Assembly (NCBI GenBank): GCA_018303645.1
Contig: JAGVXR010000035.1
Location: forward strand, 1-9,778
Source of the DNA: Candidatus Woesearchaeota archaeon
GTDB taxonomy: Archaea; Nanobdellota; Nanobdellia; Woesearchaeales; GW2011-AR4
Length of the DNA: 9,778 nucleotides
Direction of reading: 5' to 3'
Under the pieces are notes generated by a model. The model was not told where the DNA came from and did not search any database. It was given only the letters and a program-made list of their open reading frames with translations. Below, one piece after another: positions 1 through 6,215 of this stretch. A program made the position numbers and the translations under genes. Positions within the stretch are counted from its first letter, which is position 1, and each line of letters opens with the position of its first letter.

Positions 1-50
1 TATTGCCTTACAAGCTTGCCTAAATCTAATCTTTCTATTTTTATCTCCAT
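1..50 (-). CDS. Unrecognised protein, N-terminal fragment (runs off the left edge)
   Basis: An ATG on the minus strand at 50-48 opens a frame that stays open to the window edge and reads MEIKIERLDLGKLVRQ. It begins 12 bases after the stop codon of the fabD-like gene. A GAGGCG ribosome-binding site at 60-55 sits six bases from the start when measured from GAGG. The tight spacing and good ribosome site suggest that it is translated from the fabD transcript. Sixteen residues are too few to assign a family. A role in acyl or isoprenoid metabolism would be a guess from context only. Confidence 0.55.
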   Translation of the reverse strand, partial: MEIKIERLDLGKLVRQ

Positions 51-54
51 TTTT

Positions 55-60
55 CGCCTC
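55..60 (-). promoter_or_regulatory. Ribosome binding site of the left-edge gene
   Basis: GAGGCG read on the minus strand, just before the ATG at 50. It fixes the start of the truncated gene. It also contrasts with the leaderless or SD-less starts of most other genes here. Confidence 0.5.
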
Positions 61-62
61 TT

Positions 63-1187
63 TTATCCTCTAAGCTCCTTTACAGTCTCTTCAAGAGATT
101 TTATATCATAAACGTTTAATACTGAAACATTTGGGTTTGTTTCGCGGATGAACCTGCTCACCATCTTTGGCCCAATTTCTATGAATAAGTCTGCTCCATC
201 TTTAATTACTTTTTCCACACCACCCTTCAATCTCACACGCTTGCGCATTTGGTCGGAAAATTCCCGCCTTATAAGGTTTGGCTCTGTCAGGTAAATCGGC
301 TCTTTTGTGGCATCATCCGTTATTGCATTGGCCACTATTGGTGTGCGGGCAGGATAAATAGTAATGTTGTCAAGTTTCTTTTTAAGTTTTTTACCGGGCT
401 CTAGCATGAATGGGGTGTGGAATGCCGCATCCAAATCCAAAATTTTTGTATAAATGCCTTTTTTGTTTAATTTTCTCGATATTTCTCTTAATTTTTTTTC
501 ATTGCCCCCTACAACAATTTGCCTTGGGGAGTTTATCAAAGCCCAAAAAACTTGTCCATACTCATTGCATAAATTTTCTATCATATTGTAGTTCAATTCT
601 TTTTTGTCCATCACTGCCATAAGCTTTGTTCTTGGGCGTTCTCTTGCAGCATCTGACATGACTTGTGCCCTGTAGTTTACAAGACCTAATGTAGTTTCAA
701 AATCCATCGCGCCTGAAACTACCGCAGCAGTGTACTCACCTAAACTATGCCCCATAACTTTAAACGGATTTAGCTGAATGCTTGCATCTTTACACATTTC
801 TTCAAGTGCCGTATAACATGCATAACTTGTTGTGAATACTGCCGGCTGTATGTATAATGTCATGTCAAGAGGCGATTTAACCAGATAGTTTGTTAAGTGA
901 TGTTTTTTACCATTAATTCCATTTGTTTCAGTGGAAGGATGCTTTCTGTGCTGACTCATGAAAGATTCTACTTGTTCATCAAATCGCCTTATGATTTCTT
1001 TAAACTTGCTTTCCGTAAAGCAAATATCTTCCAATCTGTAACCCAAGATTTTATTTGCTTTGGTGTACACTTCCCTGACAGAATCCCTGACAGACGGATG
1101 CTTATCAGCATAGTACAAATCCTTCCCCATTCCCACATACTGCGAGCCCTGCCCTGGAAAAACTAAGACTACTTTTTCATACTTCAT
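63..1187 (-). CDS. fabD: Malonyl-CoA:ACP transacylase-like acyltransferase (FabD family)
   Basis: FabD moves the malonyl group from CoA to the phosphopantetheine arm of acyl carrier protein in the cytoplasm, the entry step of type II fatty-acid synthesis. The 374-residue product has the family landmarks in order: GQGSQ at 12-16, the nucleophile elbow GHSLGE with Ser148, Arg173 in the substrate-carboxylate position, the INSP..IVVGG strand near 218-228, the catalytic His257 in AFHTPFM, Gln313 and EIGP near 337-340. It is about 65 residues longer than E. coli FabD (309). Much of the excess lies at about 62-105, between the first helices and the QPA segment, and is polar, rich in His, Lys and Asn. 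The start is supported by a palindromic TATA box 26 bases upstream, which implies a leaderless mRNA. Family membership is clear, but the true substrate is open because archaea usually lack bacterial fatty-acid synthesis. No ACP or ketoacyl synthase gene is visible here. Confidence 0.88.
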   Translation of the reverse strand: MKYEKVVLVFPGQGSQYVGMGKDLYYADKHPSVRDSVREVYTKANKILGYRLEDICFTESKFKEIIRRFDEQVESFMSQHRKHPSTETNGINGKKHHLTNYLVKSPLDMTLYIQPAVFTTSYACYTALEEMCKDASIQLNPFKVMGHSLGEYTAAVVSGAMDFETTLGLVNYRAQVMSDAARERPRTKLMAVMDKKELNYNMIENLCNEYGQVFWALINSPRQIVVGGNEKKLREISRKLNKKGIYTKILDLDAAFHTPFMLEPGKKLKKKLDNITIYPARTPIVANAITDDATKEPIYLTEPNLIRREFSDQMRKRVRLKGGVEKVIKDGADLFIEIGPKMVSRFIRETNPNVSVLNVYDIKSLEETVKELRG

Positions 1188-1206
1188 AATGTAGAATAAG
1201 CCTTAT

Positions 1207-1220
1207 AGGTTTATAAACCT
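1207..1220 (-). promoter_or_regulatory. TATA box of the fabD-like gene (14-bp palindrome)
   Basis: AGGTTTATAAACCT is a perfect palindrome containing the archaeal TATA consensus. Its centre lies about 26 bases before the ATG at 1187, so transcription should start on or next to the start codon. It lies in the 45-base gap after ispDF, giving fabD its own promoter as well as possible read-through from upstream. Confidence 0.65.
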
Positions 1221-1232
1221 TACTATCTTTTA

Positions 1233-2396
1233 CTATCTAATAGTTACAACAGCAAACCCCTGAATCCCTCCCCCTCTGCCAAAAGCAGTAAGCTTTTCCC
1301 CTGAAGTGTAAGCAATTCCAATCCTTTCTTTTTCAAGCTTTAATATTTTAGACAATGAATCTTTAATTTTATCCGTATATTTTTCTAATTTTGGCTTGGC
1401 TGCCTCCATCATTATGCTTACATTGTTGATTTGATAATTTTTTTGCTTTAATTTATTCAAAATCACTTTCAAATACTCTTTGCTGTCTGTTACGCCCTTT
1501 CTGCACATTTCATCAGAGTAATATCCAAGCGACCTTTCCCCTATTGCAGTACTTATAGCATTGAACAATGCATGCAAAATAACATCTCCATCGGAATTTG
1601 CCTCCAGCCCAATTTCATTGGGTAAGATATAGCCGCCTAAAACGAGCTTTTTGCTTTTATTTGAAGAAAACCTGTGGCTGTCCTGCCCAAAGCCGATTCT
1701 AAATCCGCCATTGTTCCTTTTAATCAGAATCGCTTCTGCAATTTTTAAGTCTTCAGGGGTTGTAATTTTTATATTTTCATAAGAGCACTCAAAAATTTTC
1801 ACTTTTTTGCCGAGAGCCTCAACCAAGGAAACGTCATCCGTAAATTTTAATTTATTTTTTTTAGCATTTTCAAATGCGTCAACAAGCATACCATATTTAA
1901 TTGCCTGGGGCGTCTGGACTTGATAAATACCATTCCTGTCGATAGTTTTTTCCACAAAACCATTGCTTATTTTTTTGATTGTGTCCTTCAGTGGAAAACC
2001 TGAAACAGCCGCGCCATGTTTTTTTGCTGTATTTACGCATTCAACAATTTCATTTTCCTTTACTAAAGGGTTGCTTCCGTTATGCACGACAATAACATCA
2101 TTATTTTTAGCATTCTTAATCGACATTAATCCGTTATAAACGGAATCTTGTCTTTCATTTCCTCCAGCAACAATATTTCTAATCTTGCTGAAATTATATT
2201 TTTTATTTATTTCGCTTATTTTTTTAATGTCATTTTTTTGTGTTACAATAATGATTTCACCAATTAAATTGCATTCCTGAAAAGTTTTTATTGTGTAATA
2301 AATCATCGGCTTGTTTAGTAATGGCAGAAACACTTTATTTGTACCTTTTTTCATCCTCTTGCTTTTTCCCGCAGCGACGATAATTGCAAAGTTCAT
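1233..2396 (-). CDS. ispDF: Bifunctional IspD-IspF (MEP cytidylyltransferase / MEcPP synthase)
   Basis: One 387-residue chain carries two enzymes of the MEP pathway. The IspD half (about 1-226) joins CTP and MEP to give CDP-ME. It shows VAAGKSKRM with Arg14, Lys21 in NKVFLPL, GG.ERQDSV at 78-85, DRNGIYQVQTPQ with Arg154, TDD at 186-188 and NIKITTPEDL with Lys210. The IspF half (about 231-387) cyclises CDP-ME 2-phosphate to MEcPP. It shows the zinc ligands Asp239, His241 and His275, SDGD at 268-271 and GEKLTAFGRGGGI with Glu367. The linker is only a few residues. Substitutions stand out: VHNGSNP where IspD usually has HDAARP, ANSDGD where IspF has AHSDGD, and GERS where GDIG is usual. Fused IspDF is known from alpha- and epsilonproteobacteria at similar length. 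The gene starts 27 bases after dxr, without an SD motif, so co-transcription is likely. It is strikingly AT-rich and Lys/Asn-rich compared with dxr. Confidence 0.92.
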   Translation of the reverse strand: MNFAIIVAAGKSKRMKKGTNKVFLPLLNKPMIYYTIKTFQECNLIGEIIIVTQKNDIKKISEINKKYNFSKIRNIVAGGNERQDSVYNGLMSIKNAKNNDVIVVHNGSNPLVKENEIVECVNTAKKHGAAVSGFPLKDTIKKISNGFVEKTIDRNGIYQVQTPQAIKYGMLVDAFENAKKNKLKFTDDVSLVEALGKKVKIFECSYENIKITTPEDLKIAEAILIKRNNGGFRIGFGQDSHRFSSNKSKKLVLGGYILPNEIGLEANSDGDVILHALFNAISTAIGERSLGYYSDEMCRKGVTDSKEYLKVILNKLKQKNYQINNVSIMMEAAKPKLEKYTDKIKDSLSKILKLEKERIGIAYTSGEKLTAFGRGGGIQGFAVVTIR

Positions 2397-2423
2397 TTTA
2401 GAAAATTTTAAATCAAAATAATG

Positions 2424-3584
2424 CTAATTCTCGACAACCATCTCCTCTTCTATGATATTTTTTGCCCCTTCCTTGACTTTTCTGTCAACTTCAAGAATTT
2501 CTTTCAAGCCCGGATTTTTAATCAGATTGTGCCCGTCCATCATTTTCCTTATCAGTCTAGCAATGTCCAAAAACCTTATTTTTCCGCCTAAAAACGCGTG
2601 AACTGCAGCTTCATTGGCAGCGTTCATCACGGCAGGCAATGTTCCCCCAGCAGCCCCAGCTTCATATGCATATTTCAGGCATGGAAATTTCTCAAAGTCA
2701 GGCTCTGAGAATTCAAGTGATTTTATTTTTGTTATATTAAGCTGCGGGTTTTCGCTTTTGAATCTCTTCGGATAAGAAAGGGCATATTGTATCGGGATTT
2801 TCATGTCAGGAACCCCCATCTGCGCAATCACAGATTTATCGGCAAACTCAACGAGGGAATGCACGATGCTCTGAGGATGGATAACAATTTTTATTTTATC
2901 ATAGCCAATGTCATAAAGCCAGTGCGCCTCTATAACCTCAAAGCCCTTGTTCATCAATGTCGCGGAATCTATTGTTATTTTGTTGCCCATACTCCATGTT
3001 GGATGCTGCAAAGCCTCATGCGAAGTCACATTTTCCAATTGCTGTTTTGAATAATTACTGAATGGCCCGCCTGAGCAGGTTATTGTTATATTGCTAACTT
3101 CCCTTATGTTTTCTCCGTTCAGGCACTGGAAAATCGCACTGTGCTCCGAGTCAATCGGCATCAATGCAATATTGTTTTTCTTTGCCTCTTCCATGACGAC
3201 AGAGCCTGCTGCCACCAGAGTTTCCTTGTTTGCCAATGCAATGTTTTTTTTGCTTTTTATTGCATTGTAAGTCGGCTCAATTCCTATGCTTCCGACCAAT
3301 GCATTTACAATAGTGTCTGCTTCGCTTAAAGTTGCAATTTTGTTCAATCCTTCTAACCCGGAATAAACTTGGCAGGAAGAAAAATTCAGCAAATCATCAG
3401 CCTTGCTTTTGTCCATTATTGCAGCTGCCTTTGGCTTGAACTCCTTGATTTGCTTCAGCAGCAATTCAGAATTCTTGTTAGCTGTCAGGCCAACTATCTT
3501 GAACTCGTCAGGAAACTGCCTCACAATTTCAAGAGTTTGTGTGCCGATGCTGCCTGTCGAGCCTAAAATGGAAATGTGTTTCAT
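2424..3584 (-). CDS. dxr: 1-deoxy-D-xylulose 5-phosphate reductoisomerase
   Basis: Dxr (IspC) rearranges and reduces DXP to MEP with NADPH and a divalent metal, the first committed step of the MEP pathway. The 386 residues match the usual length (E. coli 398). Landmarks: GSTGSIG at 8-14 for NADPH, ALVGSIG..P at about 95-104, LANKETLVAAG at 117-127, metal ligands Asp145 and Glu147 in PIDSEHSA, SGGPF at 171-175, HPTWSMGNKITIDSATLMNK with His194, Glu216 as third metal ligand, and HPQSIVHS at 236-243. No obvious catalytic residue is missing. The ATG at 3584 gives the expected N-terminus directly on the Rossmann strand. There is no SD and no convincing TATA box at leaderless spacing. It heads the dxr > ispDF block and is followed 27 bases later by ispDF. 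It is more GC-rich than ispDF. Confidence 0.96.
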   Translation of the reverse strand: MKHISILGSTGSIGTQTLEIVRQFPDEFKIVGLTANKNSELLLKQIKEFKPKAAAIMDKSKADDLLNFSSCQVYSGLEGLNKIATLSEADTIVNALVGSIGIEPTYNAIKSKKNIALANKETLVAAGSVVMEEAKKNNIALMPIDSEHSAIFQCLNGENIREVSNITITCSGGPFSNYSKQQLENVTSHEALQHPTWSMGNKITIDSATLMNKGFEVIEAHWLYDIGYDKIKIVIHPQSIVHSLVEFADKSVIAQMGVPDMKIPIQYALSYPKRFKSENPQLNITKIKSLEFSEPDFEKFPCLKYAYEAGAAGGTLPAVMNAANEAAVHAFLGGKIRFLDIARLIRKMMDGHNLIKNPGLKEILEVDRKVKEGAKNIIEEEMVVEN

Positions 3585-3641
3585 TTTTTACGTTTTAAAT
3601 TTTTCCAAGCTTTATCTTCTTCCTTACTATTCTATTTTTTA

Positions 3642-3666
3642 GCTAAGGATTTTTCACTTGCTAAGG
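3642..3666. repeat. Direct repeat GCTAAGG upstream of dxr
   Basis: GCTAAGG occurs at 3642-3648 and again at 3660-3666, 18 bases apart start to start. The repeat lies in the 114-base gap between the winged-helix gene and dxr. A weak A/T-rich TATA-like stretch (about 3626-3640, minus strand) adjoins it. It could be an operator for dxr or chance; the gap shows nothing else clear. Confidence 0.3.
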
Positions 3667-3698
3667 CACAAAACATTTTTTCTTTTTCGACTTTATTT

Positions 3699-3959
3699 TT
3701 ATTCTTCATCTTTTACAAAATCATAAATTTCCTGCTGCTTTTTTGAGTTTAATGAAATATGCATTTCGCCTGTTGATTGCTTTGTTGTTATAAACTCCAT
3801 AGCAACTAACTCCTTAATCGCTTCTTGAGTTATCTTTTCTCCCCTCAGGTGCTTTGGAATAGCTTTTTTTAAGTTTGTTAGTTCAGTATGCCTTCCACCC
3901 CATATATTAAGGTTGATTAGCTTTCTTAAAAACCTTTTCATAATAAAAGCTTTATCCAT
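3699..3959 (-). CDS. Small archaeal winged-helix-like protein, function unknown
   Basis: An 86-residue basic protein, probably a compact DNA-binding winged helix. It starts with a Lys/Arg-rich helix (KRFLRKLINLNIWGG), then HTELTNLKKAIP, a predicted recognition region KITQEAIKELVAMEFI and a wing-like TGEMHISLN segment. It resembles short conserved proteins I associate with DPANN-type archaea, but I cannot name a family. The frame is open up to an ATG at 4034. I prefer the ATG at 3959 because a TATA box is centred 26 bases upstream and the longer form would run through that promoter and add an odd hydrophobic stretch. Another in-frame ATG at 3941 is possible. It is divergent from the regulator at 4065. 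A regulatory role is likely by fold and context, but its targets are unknown. Confidence 0.7.
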   Translation of the reverse strand: MDKAFIMKRFLRKLINLNIWGGRHTELTNLKKAIPKHLRGEKITQEAIKELVAMEFITTKQSTGEMHISLNSKKQQEIYDFVKDEE

Positions 3960-3981
3960 TAAGAAGGTGTATAGAATTAGA

Positions 3982-3989
3982 TATATAAA
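3982..3989 (-). promoter_or_regulatory. TATA box of the minus-strand winged-helix gene
   Basis: TTTATATA on the minus strand, centred about 26 bases before the ATG at 3959. This is the spacing expected for a leaderless archaeal transcript. Confidence 0.6.
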
Positions 3990-4005
3990 CATTAACTCCA
4001 AATAT

Positions 4006-4034
4006 GAAACATATACGTTCCAAAATAGAAACAT
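4006..4034 (+). repeat. Direct repeat GAAACAT in the divergent promoter
   Basis: GAAACAT is found at 4006-4012 and 4028-4034, 22 bases (about two helical turns) apart. The second copy occupies the BRE position and touches the TATA box of the plus-strand regulator. It is a plausible operator or BRE element; this is inference. Confidence 0.35.
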
Positions 4035-4041
4035 TTAAATA
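4033..4041 (+). promoter_or_regulatory. TATA box of the plus-strand HTH regulator gene
   Basis: ATTTAAATA preceded by a purine-rich GAAAC element of the BRE type. It is centred about 28 bases before the ATG at 4065, so the mRNA has little or no leader. Confidence 0.6.
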
Positions 4042-4064
4042 GTAATTCGTAGTTAGAGTATACT

Positions 4065-4379
4065 ATGGAAACGATATTCACAAAAGCAGTGGGAAACACG
4101 CCCAAAATCAAAGTCTTGGAGTTTTTGATAGAAGGCAGGGAACTTGACTATTCAATATCGGACATTGCAGAAGGTGCAGGAATTGGAAGGACAACTTTAT
4201 TCAGGATTTGGAACGATTTTGTTGAGCTCGGAATAGTGAAGCACACAAGGGACATTGGAAATGCAAGATTGTACAAATTAAACTTATCAAACCCTTTTGT
4301 CAATAAAATGGCTGACTTGTTTGACACTTTAGTTATAGAGCCGCTGAATAAGAGGAAGAAAGTTGTGGTGAGAAATTGA
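4065..4379 (+). CDS. Archaeal winged helix-turn-helix transcription regulator
   Basis: A 104-residue protein with a clear wHTH domain over about residues 10-70: PKIKVLEFLIEG, then ISDIAEGAGIGRTTLFRIWNDFVELGIV, which reads as helix-turn-recognition helix, followed by a short wing ending in ARLYKLN. The tail (residues 75-104) is a helix plus basic residues and may dimerise. The layout matches small archaeal regulators of the MarR/ArsR-like wHTH kind. No metal or ligand-binding motif is visible. The start is supported by a TATA box about 28 bases upstream. It diverges from the winged-helix gene at 3959 and converges with the membrane-protein gene, whose stop lies one base away. Its place between dxr and ispG makes it a candidate regulator of the pathway genes, but nothing in the sequence proves that. 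Confidence 0.85.
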   Translation: METIFTKAVGNTPKIKVLEFLIEGRELDYSISDIAEGAGIGRTTLFRIWNDFVELGIVKHTRDIGNARLYKLNLSNPFVNKMADLFDTLVIEPLNKRKKVVVRN

Positions 4380-4380
4380 T

Positions 4381-4926
4381 TTATTTTTTTAATTTCTTGA
4401 TTTTTGGATTATGTTTAGAAATAATTGCTAAACATGCTAAAGAAGTGACCAAGAAAAAAGTGAAAATTAATCCTAAATAAAATAAAATGCCTTGTACATG
4501 TCTTGTTGTAAAAAGATTGTTGAAATAACTAACATTTGGAACTAGACCAGCTACAATAGAGATTAAATATGAAAAAACTGACATATATAACCATAATTCT
4601 GGGTTAACTTCTTTTTCAAGTGTTTTTATAGAATTAAATTCATCCGATAAATTATCAAGTTCTCCTTTATCAATCTTTTTATGGGCATTCTTTTTTATTT
4701 CTATTATACTAGTTTCTATAAATTTTCTGAATGGTATAGAAAATTTTTCAGAAGTATGAACAAAACTAAAAAAAACAGCCACAAAAGTTAGCATACCTAC
4801 TGCAATAATAATCCCAATGTTTTGTGTATCTTGAATAAAAAATTTTAAACCATAGAATAAAAGAACAATTCCTAATATCCCTTCTATGATATACATTAAT
4901 TGAAGCCTTTTATGATTTATTTGCAT
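4381..4926 (-). CDS. Predicted four-helix membrane protein, unknown function
   Basis: This 181-residue protein is not one I recognise. It has two hydrophobic hairpins: helices at about 10-31 and 37-57, a charged middle section of about 50 residues (roughly 60-110, Lys/Glu-rich, probably helical), then helices at about 111-132 and 146-169, and a basic tail ending KIKKLKK. The even number of helices and the Lys-rich tail suggest that both ends face the cytoplasm. It begins five bases after the ispG stop, so it is probably on the ispG transcript, although no SD precedes it. Sampled lines run at about 22-30% GC, far below ispG, which hints at a separate origin. There is no catalytic motif, and a link to isoprenoid lipids is only positional. 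Confidence 0.7.
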   Translation of the reverse strand: MQINHKRLQLMYIIEGILGIVLLFYGLKFFIQDTQNIGIIIAVGMLTFVAVFFSFVHTSEKFSIPFRKFIETSIIEIKKNAHKKIDKGELDNLSDEFNSIKTLEKEVNPELWLYMSVFSYLISIVAGLVPNVSYFNNLFTTRHVQGILFYLGLIFTFFLVTSLACLAIISKHNPKIKKLKK

Positions 4927-4931
4927 TTTAT

Positions 4932-5990
4932 TTAATTATGATTAGCCATCTCCTCTATCTCCTTCAGAAGAACTTCATAAATTTCATTGTCATTGACTCT
5001 TTTGACAATCTTGCCTTCCTTGTAAAGCAAATGATTCCCAGGAGCGCCAACAATTCCGATGTCTGCTTTTCTTGATTCGCCTGGCCCATTAACAGCGCAA
5101 CCCATCACAGCCACTTTAATCGGCTTTTTTATTTTTTCAGTTGCATTTTCCAATTGCTCAACCAGTTTAATCACATCAACCTCTGTCCTTGCGCATGTCG
5201 GGCATGATGTGACCTGCACGCCTTCATTCCTCAGCCCAAGGCTCCTCAAAATTAATTTTCCAATCTTGACTTCCTCTTTTGGCTCGTCGCTTAATGAAAC
5301 CCTTATTGTGTCGCCTATGCCGTCTGCAAGAAGCATTCCCATGCCCATTGCCGACTTTACAGTTCCTGGAATCTTGCTTCCTGCCTCTGTAACCCCAAGA
5401 TGCAGCGGATAGTCGGTTTTTTCTGCAAACAATCTATACGCTTTCACCATTCTAGTGACATCAGATGCTTTCAATGAAACAATTGTGTTGTAAAAATCCA
5501 AGTCCTCAAGAATTTTGATATGCCTCATTGCGCTCTCAACCATTGCCTCAGGCGCATACCCATATTTCTCAAACAAGTCCTTTTCAATTGAGCCTAGATT
5601 AACCCCAATCCTCATAGGAACTCCATATTCCTTGCAAGAATTAACAACCTGCTGCACCTTGTCAGGATTCCCAATGTTGCCGGGGTTTATCCTGACTTTG
5701 TCAACATATTTTACAGCTTCCAAAGCAATCCTGTAGTCAAAATGAATGTCAACAACAAGCGGAATATTTATGTTCTCTTTTATCTCTTTCAATGCTTTTG
5801 CCGCCTCCATTGTAGGGGCAGAAACCCTTACAATGTCGCATCCAAGCTCCTCTAGTCCATGAATCTGCTCAATTGTTGATTTGACATCAGTTGTGTCAGT
5901 TATCGTCATTGACTGCACTGTTATTGGAGCATCTCCGCCAATGTACAATTTTCCAACTTTTACCTTGCGGGATTTTCTTCTTTGAATCAT
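4932..5990 (-). CDS. ispG: 4-hydroxy-3-methylbut-2-enyl diphosphate synthase (IspG/GcpE)
   Basis: IspG is a [4Fe-4S] enzyme that reductively opens MEcPP to HMBPP, the penultimate MEP-pathway step. The 352 residues correspond to the short bacterial one-piece form. Landmarks: RRKSRKVKVG..YIGGDAPI at the start, VQSMT.TDT at 25-33, GCDIVRVS at 50-57, RINPGNIG at 100-107, VSLKASDV at 171-178, HLGVTEAG at 197-204. The cluster ligands Cys263 and Cys266 are in SCPTCAR, and Cys298 with Glu305 are in GCAVNGPGE; these correspond to C270, C273, C305 and E312 of the E. coli enzyme as I recall them. The usual CPSCGR reads CPTCAR here. The ATG at 5990 gives the normal family start; only a weak A/T-rich TATA-like tract precedes it. 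It has no plant-type insert domain. The electron donor is not visible. The membrane-protein gene follows five bases downstream. Confidence 0.96.
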   Translation of the reverse strand: MIQRRKSRKVKVGKLYIGGDAPITVQSMTITDTTDVKSTIEQIHGLEELGCDIVRVSAPTMEAAKALKEIKENINIPLVVDIHFDYRIALEAVKYVDKVRINPGNIGNPDKVQQVVNSCKEYGVPMRIGVNLGSIEKDLFEKYGYAPEAMVESAMRHIKILEDLDFYNTIVSLKASDVTRMVKAYRLFAEKTDYPLHLGVTEAGSKIPGTVKSAMGMGMLLADGIGDTIRVSLSDEPKEEVKIGKLILRSLGLRNEGVQVTSCPTCARTEVDVIKLVEQLENATEKIKKPIKVAVMGCAVNGPGESRKADIGIVGAPGNHLLYKEGKIVKRVNDNEIYEVLLKEIEEMANHN

Positions 5991-6019
5991 TTTTATATTA
6001 GTTTTTTATTTTTCAATCC

Positions 6020-6032
6020 GTTGCTTCGCAAC
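6020..6032. repeat. Short perfect hairpin GTTGC-TTC-GCAAC
   Basis: A five-base-pair stem with a three-base loop, 30 bases upstream of the ispG start on the minus strand. It may be the end of the structured element, or a minus-strand leader or terminator hairpin followed by an A/T-rich stretch. Confidence 0.45.
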
Positions 6033-6172
6033 AAAAGATTAGTGCGCCTCGGCATTCAGCCGTGGATGTTGTTTACATTTGTACTCCCCCTCGGCGCAAA
6101 TACATTGGAACTGCCAGCAATACTTTCCTGAGCTGGGCTCCCATTATTGCTTACAGCTGCTGGGAAGCGACG

Positions 6173-6179
6173 TTTTTTT
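6173..6179 (+). terminator. Oligo-T run, possible plus-strand terminator
   Basis: Seven T residues directly after the GC-rich element, followed by more T-rich sequence. Archaeal RNA polymerase can stop at such tracts. It only matters if the element is transcribed on the plus strand. Confidence 0.3.
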
Positions 6180-6215
6180 GAAATTATTTTTATTTAATGG
6201 TTTTAATTTAATTTT

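Larger units (their letters stand above)
6015..6179. ncRNA. GC-rich foldable intergenic element, candidate structured RNA or repeat
   Basis: The 225-base gap between ispG and the zinc-finger gene holds a core near 49% GC, flanked by almost pure A/T. Paired segments seen on the plus strand: AATC 6015-6018 with GATT 6037-6040 around GTTGC 6020-6024 / GCAAC 6028-6032; TGCGCC 6043-6048 with GGCGCA 6093-6098, enclosing CGGC 6050-6053 / GCCG 6059-6062; CTG 6111-6113 plus AGCAATA 6116-6122 with TATTGCT 6145-6151 plus CAG 6154-6156, enclosing GAGC 6130-6133 / GCTC 6137-6140. The heptamer CCTCGGC is also repeated directly at 6047-6053 and 6089-6095. The strand is unknown: a plus-strand RNA would end in the seven-T run at 6173-6179, whereas a minus-strand RNA would be an ispG leader. 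It fits no RNA family I can name. Confidence 0.45.

Noticed and set aside
2397..2423. TATA-like TTTAAAATTT between dxr and ispDF
   Set aside because: It lies only about 12 bases before the ispDF start, too close to serve as its TATA box; co-transcription with dxr is simpler.
3960..4034. Longer start for the minus-strand winged-helix gene, adding 25 hydrophobic residues
   Set aside because: It would run across the TATA box at 3982-3989 and upstream of the predicted transcript start; the added residues do not resemble the rest of the protein.
6073..6144. A 23-codon minus-strand frame inside the GC-rich intergenic element
   Set aside because: It is very short, has no ribosome site or TATA box at the right distance, and overlaps the paired stems; composition alone would produce such a frame.
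6015..6179. RNase P RNA, SRP RNA, tRNA or box C/D RNA in the GC-rich element
   Set aside because: A GGAAAGT string on the minus strand recalls RNase P, but the partner ACAGA region is absent and the element is too short. There is no tRNA T-arm motif or anticodon arm, no SRP helix 8 motif and no C box.
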